Shown one piece after another: positions 1 through 10,893 of a DNA stretch of 64,000 nucleotides. The stretch spans positions 4,405 to 68,404 of the forward strand of contig PYST01000184.1 of NCBI GenBank assembly GCA_003049485.1, read 5' to 3'. The notes beneath the pieces are model-generated. The model searched no databases. It had not been told where the DNA came from and worked only from the letters and a program-made list of their open reading frames with translations. Every line of letters begins with the position of its first letter. Within the stretch, counting starts at the first letter, position 1. Position numbers and translations under genes: made by a program. The stretch comes from Ophioceras dolichostomum. Its lineage: Eukaryota > Ascomycota > Sordariomycetes > Magnaporthales > Ophioceraceae.

Positions 1-1580
1 GGGATGGAGAAGAGAAAGGGGGCAAAGATCTCAGGCGGCAGAAGAATGTTCTCACGTGCTCGTGCACAGGGTGAGCGCAGTGATGGATCTGGTGACAAAT
101 ACGAATTCAGCGCAATCCGGGTCCTAAAATACTGAGACGACCGGAGACTGGTGATAGAGATAGATGTAGACGACAGTGGACTTATTTCGATGGGAGACTC
201 CCCCTAATGTACCAGGAGGTGATTTGTAAAAGGGGCCGTTTAGCTACCTATATATTTGACGATATATCACTCAGTTCGAATTGGTGTAAGTCGTCTAGGC
301 CGGACTTAAGCGGTGAAACATGACGCAGGGAGGGGGAGGGAGATAGCGGCACGGGGTCAAAAGTGAGCACGACGCAAGCCACATCGGGCGACGACGACAC
401 TACAGTGTTCAGTGTCCGTCCGCCCCCGACACACACCCAGGCGACACGTGTTTGCGGGCGGTCGCACTCGACCTAGCTCCCGGAACCATCAGTGATAGTC
501 CGCCCCAGCCAGCATGGGTGGCTTGGCCTCTGTGTTATAAACGCTGATTAAGTAAAGTCGGAATAGCTAAAAACGGCGGCCTGACAGTTTCCGGTGACCC
601 TTGGCAGGCCTCGACAGCCCTTGACGGTGCTTGAATGGCCTCTAACAGCTTGTTAGAATGGTTCTGATGAGTAACGGCCTCGCGCCACCCGCACGGTATG
701 AGCGACTTGGCGTCATCTTTGCAGGCTTATGGTTGGGCGAAGCGCTACGAAGCTCGCAAGGCATGCACAGGGAGCAACGGCGGAAGCCTAAACTGACGAC
801 CAGCGAGCACTGGCGGCATGCACGCTAGGCATGTGCCGAAGCAGGGTTGGAGCTTTGCCAGGAGAGAAAAAGAAACTATCATATCTTACGAAAGCACACC
901 TGGATGTCTTATAAATGATGCAGAGCTGTCAAGTGTGCAGGTCAGAATAAATATTGCTGTACGGAAGAGAGGAGCGACAACGGAGTTTCTATATCTGTCT
1001 GTGTGTTTGCATATGTGCGAGCCCGAAGAGGAATTGGGTACGAAACTTGGGCGCTGAAAGGTTCGCTCGGCACAGATCGTTAGGGGTTCTTGAGCTGCCC
1101 TTGTCATCAAATCAGTCTAACAGATTACCGAAATAATATACACAAAATGCAATAGGACCCTTTGCGCACCTGTTAGTGCTCGTTTGCTTGGTTGCCCATA
1201 GCTTCCGCCCCTCACCATGCCTCCTCCCTCCTCAGCTTCGTTGCTTGCTCAACTTAACCCCTTCCCTCCGATGGTGATATTACCATGGGATCCTTGTTAT
1301 AGGTCGCACTTACCGGGAAAAAACCACTGGACGCCAGCAGCCAATACATTTCGAGCATCGACAAGCACGGGAGGAGCGGTTCATGGTATGATTCATGGGC
1401 TGTTGTAAACAATCAATACATCCATCCGCAGAATTTACCTCAATTATTGCGCATATCATATTGCCTCTTTTGTGTGAGACAAAAGTGTCTGCTTGTACTG
1501 AGAGCGCGCTAGCGAGCTCTGACTGACAGAGCACACCGCACTGCTTGAAGGATAAGATCCTAATAACTAAACTGAGAAGA
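1..1580. other. Upstream intergenic DNA without a convincing gene
   Basis: I see only short, unrelated reading frames without splice logic or recognisable motifs. The stretch is presumably the promoter region of the DnaJ-like gene starting at 1581, plus the flank of a gene outside the window. No tRNA-like cloverleaf was found. Confidence 0.6.
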
Positions 1581-4574
1581 ATGGTGTCTGACACGGTACG
1601 GGGACCGCCACAGCGGACGCGGAGATCCCGCGGCGGCGCCGGCAACGGGACCGGATCCGGGACCGTCCCCAGCGCTGCCTCATCGGCGCGTAATTCGGCC
1701 GTGTTTGGCGATAACGACCCAAGCAGCACCGGGAACTTCTCGTTCCTCGGCCTCAACCCGCCAGCGGACCACCATCACGTCCTCCGCGCCGCGGCCTCGC
1801 GCTTTTCGCTTAATGAGCAGTTTGCCGCCACGCGGAGGGAGTACGAGTTTGGCTTCGACGACGCCTCGTCGATCACTACCACTGTCGCCTCGACTTCTGC
1901 GCATAACAACCGCCAGCAGCCGCGCCATCCTCGTGACCCCCATGGTAGGCCAAGTGATGGTTCAGGTGGTGTCTACGACGGCGGAGACGGTGATGATGAT
2001 GACTACGTCGACGCGGGTGCTGCCGACGGTGACCTGACGTCCAGCAGCGGGGAAGTTCCCGCACGCGACTACTATGAGCTGCTCTGTCTCTCACGGCAGC
2101 AGCCGGTAGGCGTCATCCCCGAAGAGGAAATCCGCGCGGCCTACAGGAGACTCTTCAGGCTGTTGGACATTGAGACGCAATCCCAACCGCCGTCGCTGCG
2201 CGATGCGGCGACGTTCTACTTAGCCGAGGTCCAAGTCGCCTTTGAGACGCTCGTAGAGCCGTCCAGACGGGAGCATTATCTGGCAACTCTCCTGGACGAA
2301 GACGATGATGTCAAGAACGAGGACGGATGTGAAGCCTCGGAGGGCGTCGATGAGGCGGTGCCAGTTAAGATTGCTGCTCGCAGCAGGCCTCCGCTTCAAG
2401 CTTCCACAGCAACAGACCTCGGCATCAGGTTAGAAGTGCTGCCGGCAACGACTGGCCACCAACGACGTCTGCTAGTTGGATTTCGCCCGGTGGATTTCTG
2501 CGTCGGCCACTCAACTGCCATCCCCATCCCCTCTGCGGGACGCCTTGTCGAGAGCGGAATTCAATCTGTGCAACGGCGGTGGCATACCTTGTCGTCGTCC
2601 GCCGAGGCCCCGTCGCGAGTCGTCTTCTGCAACCCTCCGATCCTCACCATTTCCGGCTCTGCCTACGGCCTATCTCAGGCCCTCCCATCACTCTCATCGT
2701 CGCCATCGGCCTCATCACCATCACTGCTCCTCTCGGACCGGTATCAACCCTTACTGCCAGAGACTCTTCCCCGTCATCGCCTGCTGCAGCTAGTGGAGAG
2801 CAAGCCCACACCACTGGTCACCCTGCGGTTGAGACAAGAGCTCAGCCTCCGTCCCGCGCAGGCGGACCCGCACGGCAAGGACAACAGCCAGTGGGGCCTC
2901 TCTCCCACTCACACGTCTAGCCCAGCCCCAGATGCCGTCGTAGAACTCGAGTCCGATCTCCTCCCATTCGGCCCGTCCCTAACCGCCCGCTTCGCCCGCC
3001 GCCTGCAGATCGAAGGCGAGCCAGAGCCCCTGACGATCGAGACCTCGCTGAGCCCCGCCTCAGGACATCCCATCCTGCGGCGGCCGCCCAGAGCCGGCGT
3101 GGCGCTCCACCGCCGCGTCTCCCCAGGCACCACCGCGTTCCTGTGCGCCGACAGCGGAGATTGGTTCCTGCCCTCCTCGTCCTCGTCCTCGCTGCTGCTG
3201 CAGCGACCAGGCGCCGCCGCCTCCTCCGAGGACGACGCCGCCACGTGCTCGGACTTCGCCACCTTCTCGCGCCAGCTCGCCAGCCGCAGCAGCGGCCTGC
3301 TCGCCTTCATCAGCGCCTCCGAGGCAGCGATGCGGGTCGCCCCGACCGTGGAGGTGGGCTGCACCAGCCTGGTGCCCGACGAGCTGGGCCTCCTCGGTGC
3401 CACGGGCAGGCCCCTGACCGCGCCAGCGGATAGGGGGATCAAGGGACTGGACTGCGAGACGGACCTCCTCAGTGGCGGCGGCGGCGGCGGCAGCAGCAGC
3501 AGCCCGGGAAACTGGACCATCTCCGCAGCTGCCAGCTCCGGCGGCCTCGCGGCCTACGCGCGGTACGGGCTGGACCTCGTCTCGGCACTACCGCGATCGC
3601 TACTCGACCTGCTGCCATTCAAGCCGGAGCCGTACCACCTCGAGATGGAGCTGTGCACCACCACCGCCTCCTCCCCCTTCTCCTCATCCCCCAGCAGCCG
3701 CTGGTGGCTCCTGGGCTCCCGCAGCAACGACGGCTACCTCGCGCTCCGCGCCCTGCGCCGCGTCTCGCCCCTCTCGAAGCTAGGCGTCGAGGTCGGCCTC
3801 AGCCCCTGGGCCCTGCACATCAGCCTGTACTGGTCGCGGCTCGCGTCGTCGTCGCAGCATCGCTTCAAGCTGCCGCTGCTGATCCGCTCCTCTTCAGCTG
3901 GAACCCCGGTGGCTCCGAAAGTCATGTTCTGGGCGGTCATTCTGCCGCTCGCGGGCTTGGCTGCATTGGATTTGTTCAGGCAGCAGCAGCGAAAGAAAGC
4001 AACACTTCGGAAAGGGAAAGGGAAAGGGAGCAAGGGGAACTCGGATTCTGCTTCTGCTTCTGCGGCGGCGGCGGGGGGAATCAGCCTCGCGGACCAGATC
4101 GCGCGCCGCCGCGCCGAGGCAGACGAGCTGACGGCCGTCTTGGCGGCGGGCGCACAGGCGCGGCAGGCCGTCGAGCGGTCTAGGGGCGGGCTGGTGGTCA
4201 TCGGGGCGAAGTACGGCGTGCCTGCTTCAGGAGAAGAAAAGGGAGAAGAAGAAGAAGGAGGAGGATCTAAGGGAAAGGGGCTTGCGACGGCGGCGGGGGG
4301 TCTCCTCCCCTGGAGCGCGGACTACGAGGTCGCCGACGTGACCGTCGCCGTGGCGGCGCTCGTGACTGAGCGCGGCACGTTGGTCATCCCGGTCGGGCTG
4401 CGGAAGAGTCGTGTTCTGGGGTTCTGGGACCCGGCGCCTGGTCGGAACAAGGTGCTGCAGGTGCGGTACCTGTATCGCGGGAAGGAGGGGGTCGTCGAGG
4501 TTAGGGGGAGGGAGGAGCTGAGGCTTCCTCCCCTTCAGCGTCCTCTTCCTCCTCTGCCTTCTTCGTCTGGCTGA
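1581..4574 (+). CDS. DNAJC11-like J-domain-related membrane protein
   Basis: Single-exon gene of 997 aa. The first ATG is at 1581 (MVSDTVRG); the frame is open upstream but has no ATG. Residues ~160-235 resemble a J domain (ARDYYELL..., AAYRRLFRLL..., AFETLVEPSRREHYL), but the HPD tripeptide is missing from the loop. The middle (~250-760) is Ser/Pro-rich beta-barrel-like sequence. A hydrophobic helix follows at ~775-795 (VMFWAVILPLAGLAALDLF), then a basic and coiled segment. The C-terminal ~150 residues match the DNAJC11 C-terminal domain (DUF3395): GGLVVIGAKYG, DVTVAVAALV, GFWDPAPG, LQVRYLYRGKEGVVEV. DNAJC11 of animals associates with the mitochondrial MICOS/SAM assembly; a mitochondrial outer-membrane or cristae-related role here is inferred from homology. 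It converges with the ABC transporter gene, 618 bp apart. Confidence 0.75.
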   Translation: MVSDTVRGPPQRTRRSRGGAGNGTGSGTVPSAASSARNSAVFGDNDPSSTGNFSFLGLNPPADHHHVLRAAASRFSLNEQFAATRREYEFGFDDASSITTTVASTSAHNNRQQPRHPRDPHGRPSDGSGGVYDGGDGDDDDYVDAGAADGDLTSSSGEVPARDYYELLCLSRQQPVGVIPEEEIRAAYRRLFRLLDIETQSQPPSLRDAATFYLAEVQVAFETLVEPSRREHYLATLLDEDDDVKNEDGCEASEGVDEAVPVKIAARSRPPLQASTATDLGIRLEVLPATTGHQRRLLVGFRPVDFCVGHSTAIPIPSAGRLVESGIQSVQRRWHTLSSSAEAPSRVVFCNPPILTISGSAYGLSQALPSLSSSPSASSPSLLLSDRYQPLLPETLPRHRLLQLVESKPTPLVTLRLRQELSLRPAQADPHGKDNSQWGLSPTHTSSPAPDAVVELESDLLPFGPSLTARFARRLQIEGEPEPLTIETSLSPASGHPILRRPPRAGVALHRRVSPGTTAFLCADSGDWFLPSSSSSSLLLQRPGAAASSEDDAATCSDFATFSRQLASRSSGLLAFISASEAAMRVAPTVEVGCTSLVPDELGLLGATGRPLTAPADRGIKGLDCETDLLSGGGGGGSSSSPGNWTISAAASSGGLAAYARYGLDLVSALPRSLLDLLPFKPEPYHLEMELCTTTASSPFSSSPSSRWWLLGSRSNDGYLALRALRRVSPLSKLGVEVGLSPWALHISLYWSRLASSSQHRFKLPLLIRSSSAGTPVAPKVMFWAVILPLAGLAALDLFRQQQRKKATLRKGKGKGSKGNSDSASASAAAAGGISLADQIARRRAEADELTAVLAAGAQARQAVERSRGGLVVIGAKYGVPASGEEKGEEEEGGGSKGKGLATAAGGLLPWSADYEVADVTVAVAALVTERGTLVIPVGLRKSRVLGFWDPAPGRNKVLQVRYLYRGKEGVVEVRGREELRLPPLQRPLPPLPSSSG

Positions 4575-4632
4575 GCTGATGGGATGGATCTAAGTAAGGT
4601 GGATGGATGGAAACAAGAGTATTCATAGTAGG

Positions 4633-4707
4633 GTATAAGGTATGAGCGTATGGGTGTATGAGTGTATGAATGCATGAGGGAACGTATGAGGGAATATGAG
4701 ATGTATG
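4633..4707. repeat. Degenerate (G)TATGAG tandem repeat
   Basis: Eight or so imperfect 7-9 nt units of the form GTATGAG/GTATGGG/GCATGAG follow each other just downstream of the stop codon of the DNAJC11-like gene, so they probably lie in its 3' UTR. Confidence 0.7.
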
Positions 4708-5056
4708 ACAGCTTAACATTCATTCCTCTTAATGCTAGTGGAGTATCACCTTGCCCTGTTCTATTCCCAGGATAGACTGCGAACGAGCTTAACGATGGTA
4801 GGAGGGTTTCCTAATAGAAAGTGCGATATGGAGATGCGAAAATATGGATATCTGTGCCTTTCTGTATATGTGTGCCACGTCGAACAAATAGTCAGGCTAC
4901 GTACAACAACATGAGTTCTTCCTCTCCGCTTCGTCAGATTTTTATCGAATATATCATCATCCCAACAGGTCTGCCGGAACATAAACACAATGCAGGAAGA
5001 TCCCTCGTCGAAGATACACCGAAATGCTAGAGAAGTAAGAAAAAAGGATGAAAGAG

Positions 5057-5090
5057 ATGGTGATAATGATGATGATAATAATGATGATGG
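5057..5090. repeat. GAT/AAT trinucleotide microsatellite
   Basis: Imperfect run of GAT and AAT triplets between convergent genes. No coding role is visible. Confidence 0.7.
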
Positions 5091-5192
5091 ACATAAATAC
5101 GAGGACACGAAAAGTCCCTTGAGTTAGAAGGCGGAAGGCGAGGCAGTAGTCCTCCATCTTCGCACACTATTTTTTTCTACCTACCAACCTAC

Positions 5193-8100
5193 CTACTCTT
5201 GCGTGGCTGAACCCGCAGCCTTCGACCCACCAGCACCACCAGCACCAGCAGCCGTCCCAAACACGATATCCCTCAACTTATCCCTCTCCCCACTCTCCTC
5301 GCACATCCCCCTGAAAACCCCCCCTTCCTCCTTCTCCCACAGCTCAGCAGGGCTCCCGAACTCGGCCACCCTCCCGTCGCTCATGACCAGGATGCGGTCG
5401 AAGTCCGCGATGGTGCTCAGCCGGTGGGCGATGACGACGAGCGACGCGTCCGAGAACTCCTCGCGGATGCTGCGCTGGATCAGGTGGTCGGTGGCCATGT
5501 CCACCGCGGACGTCGCCTCGTCGAGCACCATCACGCGCGGGCGGGAGACGATGGCGCGGGCGAGGCAGAGGAGCTGCCGCTGGCCCTGGGACAGGTTCAG
5601 GCCGCCCTCGGAGATGGGGGAGTCGAGGTTGTCGAAGACGTTGAGGTTTTTGAGGATGGAGGAGGAGGAGGGAGCTGTTGTGGAGGCGGCACTGGATTGG
5701 AGGCCGGATTGGAGGCCGGAAGAAGAAGAGGCTTGGGGCGGTGGTGGTGGTTGTAGTAGGTGGCTGTTGTTGTCGGTGCCGGGGGGCCCTGTTGTCGGGG
5801 TGGCGGCGCCGGAGTCCTCTGAGGAGATCAGGTGGACTCGGCGGAGGCTGTCGCGGAGTTCGGCGTCGGAGTGGTTGCCGAATGGATCTAGGTTCGATCT
5901 TACGGTGCCAGAGAAGAGGACAGGGTCCTGGTGGCGTTGTTTTATGTTTCTGTTAGCAAATTCAAGATCCCCGAAATTGGACAGATTCGTTTACTGGGAA
6001 TTTCTCCGCTTACTTGAGGAATGATCGCCAGTCGAGACCGCAGATCGTGGAGCCTGATCTTGGAGATATCCAGCCCGTCGATGACGATGTTCCCAGACCT
6101 CGCCTCCAGGAAGCGGAAGAGCGCCAGCGTAAGCGACGACTTCCCCGCGCCGGTCCTCCCCACGACCCCGATGCGGGTGCTGCCCTCCACCGCGAACGAC
6201 AGGCCCTTCAGCACGGGCGGCAGGTCCGGCGCGTAGCCGACGACCAGGTCGTTAACCTCGATGCGGCCCTTGGTCGGCCAGGCGGCGGGGGCCGGCTCGC
6301 CCTCGAGGCTCTCGGTCTGGAGCTCCGTGTACTCGATGATGCGCTCGGCGGCGTTCATGTTGAGCTCGACGTTGGCGTACAGGCGGATGGTCCAGATGAC
6401 AGCGTTGGCGAACTCGAGCGAGAAGGCCAGGGCGAAGCCGGCGAGCGCGGCGTCGATCCCGGGCGTGGCCAGGATCAGGACGGCGACGAAGACGGCGAAC
6501 AGCGAGCCGACCAGCACCATGCGCCAGCCCATCCAGCGGTTGAAGAGCCACAGCTGCCAGGTAGCCACGGAGAAGTCGTCGATGCGCCGGTACATGCGCT
6601 CGACGTAGACCTGCGCCTTGTCGAACCCCCGGATCGTGGCCACGCCCGTCAGGGCGGACGAGAACTGCTCGAACACGGGGCTTTTTGTTGTGCTCTCGAG
6701 GCGCTTCACGGGGCGGGCGGCCGCGAGGTAGAGCAGCGCGTAGTAGGTGCAGATCAGGAGCAGGGCCAGGGCGAAGAAGACGATGGTGGGCGACACGAAC
6801 ATGCCGGCCACGACGACGACCCACAGGCCCAGGAAGGAGTTGGTGCCGAAGCTGATCGAGTTGGCGAGCTGCGAGTCGATGATGTTGAAGTCCGAGGTGA
6901 AGCGGTTGAGGATCCGGCCGAGCGGGACGGTGTCGAGCCAGCGCAGGGGGGCGTGGAGGATGACGAAGTTCATCTTGCGGAAGAGCAGCCGGCTGGCCCG
7001 GATCGACCCGATGTAGACGTAGAAGAACTTGAACGTGCCGACGAACGAGGACGCGAGGGCGAGGCCGACGTAGACACCGAGGTAGAACATCAGCCCGTGC
7101 CCGGACTGCTGGGACGATTGGCCGTCTTGAGCGGCAACGGCGGCGACGCTGTTGACGCCTGCTGTGCTGGCTGCGAAGCTTGTCGGCCGGAATAGGGTTT
7201 GGTGCTGGTGCAGTCCGTATACGTATGAGAAGGGGTACAAAGCACCATTCGACTGGATGGAGGCCGCGTAAGAATCCGCCGACGACGACGACGAGTTCAG
7301 GAAGTTCTCTTGAAGGACGTGGAGGACATGCACGGCATTATGGCTGATCTGCTCATTGTCACCCGTCCAGATCCTCAGCCACCACGACCGGAAGAGACTG
7401 AGCGATTGGTTGATGACGAAGATGGAGATGGCCACGATCCAGTAGATCCAGCCGCCGCTGTCGTACAGGTAGGTCGAGTAGATCCGCCTCTGGACCGCGC
7501 CCTTCTCCCGCGCCTCCTCCTCGACGAACTTGCGGGGCACGACCGTCTTGGACGTGACGCGCTTCAGCGTGTTGCCGGCTTCGTTGCCGTCCATAGCATC
7601 GCCGTCGCCGTCGCCGTCGCCGTCGCTCGAGTCGTCCGAGTTGACCGCCGTCGTGGCCGCCGTGGCCGCCGCCGCCTGCTCGTCCTCGCGGATCTCCTCG
7701 GCCGTCTGCTCGTGGCTCTTGATCTTCTGCAGCAGGCCCTCCTCCTGGAGCTCCGAGATGAAGCCCGAGTGTAGGACGCGGCCCTCGCCCAGCTCGACGA
7801 GGAACTTGGTTCGAGGCTCGCAGAGCGCCACGTGGTGTGTAACCAATATGCGCGTCCGCCCCGCCGCGAGCTGGCCGGTGAGACATTTCTCGAAGATGTG
7901 CCGCCCGACGTGGGCGTCCACGGCGCTGAAGATGTCGTCCAGCACGAGGATCCCCGCACGCGAGTACATGGCCCGCGCCAGGGTCACTCGCCACTTCTGC
8001 CCGCCGGACAGGTTGATGCCGTTGGCGCCGATCTCGGTGTTCTCGCCGTCCGAGAGCATCTCCATGTCCTTCTTCAGGGCACACACGTCGATTGTCATGC

Positions 8101-10533
8101 GGTACCGATCCTCGTCGAGGGGCAGACCGAACAGGATGTTGTCGCGGATGCTCGCGTTCTCGATCCAGGGGATCTGAGCCACGTACGCGATCGAGTTGGG
8201 CAGGATCCAGTTCGACTTGTTGGCCGTGCTGTCGTGGCGCTCCTCAATGGTGGGGGCCCTTGGGAGGTACAGGTCTCCAGCAAGCAGATCGACCTCGCCT
8301 AGGATGGCGGAGAGCATCAGGCTCTTTCCGGTGCCGGTTTTGCCCGACACAATCGACAGCTCTCCGCGCGGGAAGGTCAGGCTCACGTCGCGAAGCACGA
8401 ACCGCTCGCCCTCGTCCACCTTTTCGTTCGAGGGCCAGGCGATCGAGGCATTGTCGAAGCTGATGTCGTCCGAATCCTTGAAGGCCTTCTCGATATCCGG
8501 CCCGTTGAGGTACTCCTCTATGCGCTTGATGGAGACCCAGGCGTCCAGCAGGTCGGTGGTCAGCTCGGGGACCACGGAGAGCGTCACCTCGAGGGCCTTG
8601 AACACGCCGAGGGATACGAACGCCACCGAGGGCGTCAGCTCGTCGTGCAGGAGCGCGTATATGGCCAGCGAGCCCGCCGCGAGGAAGACGGGGCTGGTGA
8701 CCCAGCAGCACAGCAGCGCCGTGTCGGCCATGAAGACCTCCCACACGCAGGCAAGCTCCCTGTCGCGGACGCCGCCCACCTTGCGCTCCCACTCGGCCTC
8801 GAGCGCCGAGAACTTGATCTGGCGGATGCCCTGCAGCGCCTCGGTCACGACGCCCATCTTCTCGTCGCGCACTTTCATGAGCCGGTCCTGGGCGTCCGCG
8901 TACTTCTTGGAGAAGTAGATGTTGATGGGCATGATGGCCACCATGGTGGAGAACCCGGCCAGCAGCGGCTTCCACCCCAGTAGCGAGACCAGGAAGGTCA
9001 GGGACACGATCAGCCGGGCCAGGCTGCCGGGGAAGAGGTACTGGTATGAAGCGAAGTCGCCGATGCGCTTCGCGTCGACGCCAATGAGGTTGACCGTGGA
9101 CTGCTTAGACTTCTTCAGCGCCTCGGCCTCGTCGACCTCCTCTTCTTCTCCATCCGACCCTGCCTTCTTCTGCTTGCTGTCGGCGTCCGCCGGGCCATCA
9201 TCATTCAACGGCGTCGTCTCGTCGGCATCCGTATCCTCCGACGAGCCTTCTTGGGATTCTTGAGATGCCCCGGCTGCTGCTTCCTTCTTCTTGCCAGACT
9301 TGCCGTCGCCCTTGACGTCCTTCCTCCGCATGGCCTTCTCGAAGATCAGGGCCGAGAGCTGAGAGCGGATCGGGATGGTGAGCTCGGCCCAGCTGATCCA
9401 GAACGTGTACGACTCGACCCAGTTCTGGGCGACGATGGCGGCCCCGAGCCAGAACACCCACATCCAGGTGTCGAGGCCGTGCTCCGTGCCAGGGGTCTGG
9501 TTCTCCAGGATGCGGAGAAGCTGCAGGATGACCCACTGCGGCATGAAGTTGAGGACCGACGAGACCAGCGTCAGGCTCCACTGCGTGGCCAACGCAACCT
9601 TGTGGGTGCGCACGACGTTCAGCCAGAGCTTGTGTGTGTAGCCGCGCCTCTTCCAGTCGGCCGACACCTCCCTGGCGCGGGTGTAGTGGTCAGGCCTCCC
9701 CAGGTCAACCAGGTCGAGGTTCTGCTTCGCTCTGGCGAGGGAAAGGGCAGGCCCGGCCCAGCTGAAGTTGAAGCGGCTGAAGGCGGAGACGGTGTACATC
9801 GAGTCGACCAGCCTGCCATCCTCGTCGAACACGTCAGGCCGCCGGGGGATGGAAAGGCTGGAGATTGCTAGCACGAGGACGGCAAAGAGCTCAAGCACTC
9901 CAAAGGAGAAGAGCACCGGCTCGTGGCGGAGGAGGTGCTCCCCAACCCAGGTGGCTTGCACGAGGAGGACGCCGGCTTGGATGAGACAGGCAAAGAAGCA
10001 GTAAATCCCGAGCTCGTAAGCCCGGACGCAATTCCTGCTAGCGGCGATGCTAATCGCCTGGACAAGGAGCAGAGCCTAGTTGAGCGGTGACACGGCAGAA
10101 CATCGTTAATTCATTGAATCCTGGTTTCTGGGTGGGCTGGTCATAGGCAAGGTAACGAGATAGGCGTTCATTGAGTGTACAGGGGGCCAAAGAAAATTCT
10201 CACCCATCCTGCAGCACTCAGCCAATTTTCGACAAAGAGGCCATTTTCGGCCCGGCCCTGCGTCACGAGCACGCCGACGACGAGAGAAGCGGCGCATCCC
10301 AGACCGGAAAAGAACAGCACGAGGAACTTGGACAATCTGCTCGAGTACTTCTGCACGGCCTCGGGCGTGCTCTTGCCGTCGGCATCCTCATAGACTTCTG
10401 GGCGGTGAGAGTTGCGATGCCTGCCGCCGAGCTGGAGCAGGAGCGAGGAAACAGCCGGCACGGCGCATAGGCCGACGAGCGCCACGCCGGTGCCGACACC
10501 GACTAGCAGTGAGGAGTCACGGTGCGTCATCAT
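5193..10533 (-). CDS. ABCC (MRP)-family ABC transporter, Ybt1/Vmr1-like
   Basis: About 1708 aa from three exons: 10533-10204, 10075-6014 and 5927-5193. Intron 1 starts GTGAGA; an alternative acceptor 18 nt further in is also in frame. Intron 2 (GTAAGC...CCAG) joins IIPQ to DPVLFSGTV. Layout: TMD0 (~1-170), first TMD (~230-640), NBD1 with Walker A GKTGTGKS (~690), signature LSGGQKW (~803) and Walker B ILVLDD, second TMD (~900-1340), NBD2 with Walker A GRTGAGKS (~1418), signature LSQGQ (~1575) and VMVLDEATSAVD. The Asp in place of Glu in the NBD1 Walker B is normal for ABCC. The family exports organic anions and glutathione conjugates, often at the vacuole. A ~50-residue Ser/Pro/Gln-rich insertion lies between the NBD2 Q-loop and signature. 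The substrate cannot be read from sequence. Confidence 0.93.
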
Positions 10534-10687
10534 GTTGATGTTTGGACGGAGACGGCGCCTGTTGCCGTGGCGATACCGGGAAACCGAGAGCCGGAAACCG
10601 GGAACGCGGGTTGGCCAGGAAGTTTTGCCTCCCGAGACAGCCGGCAGCCTTCCGGAGGATAAGCAAGCAGCCAGCCACGAAAGTTTG

Positions 10688-10700
10688 TGGTGGTGGTGGT

Positions 10701-10739
<39 letters not shown>
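10688..10739. repeat. (TGG)7(CGG)10 microsatellite in the ABC gene leader
   Basis: A perfect TGG run passes directly into a perfect CGG run, 155 bp upstream of the ABC transporter ATG and probably within its transcribed leader. On the gene's strand it reads (CCG)n(CCA)n. Confidence 0.9.
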
Positions 10740-10885
10740 CAAGCCCAACCACAAGGCCGGCAGACGGTTTTGTGCAACGACCCAAAAAATAGGGGGTAAC
10801 CAATGGTGGTATTCAGGTTGGTGGAGAGAGAGCGACGTTGGGGCGTCTGAGACGCGTCCCTTCCCCAAGCCTGTCTGCGGCAGTG

Positions 10886-10893
10886 TCTTTATA
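10886..10893 (-). promoter_or_regulatory. Possible TATA box of the ABC transporter gene
   Basis: TTATAAAG on the minus strand, about 350 nt upstream of the ATG at 10533. Position and orientation fit a TATA element with a long leader, but no experimental start site is known. Confidence 0.35.

Larger units (their letters stand above)
4575..5192. other. Convergent intergenic region with simple repeats
   Basis: Shared 3' flank of the DNAJC11-like gene (+) and the ABC transporter (-). It carries a degenerate TATGAG-type tandem repeat, a GAT/AAT microsatellite, and a CTACCTAC run ending at the ABC stop codon. No gene is seen. Confidence 0.7.

Noticed and set aside
6014..7195. Long + strand reading frame (393 codons) antisense to the ABC transporter
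   Set aside because: It mirrors the GC-rich coding strand, has an Asp/Gly/Arg-rich meaningless composition, and overlaps well-conserved NBD2 and TMD exons. It is a shadow frame.
10534..10803. In-frame upstream extension of the ABC transporter with poly-Arg and poly-His runs
   Set aside because: There is no ATG upstream of 10533 in this frame, and the runs come from the CGG/TGG microsatellite, so it is leader rather than coding.
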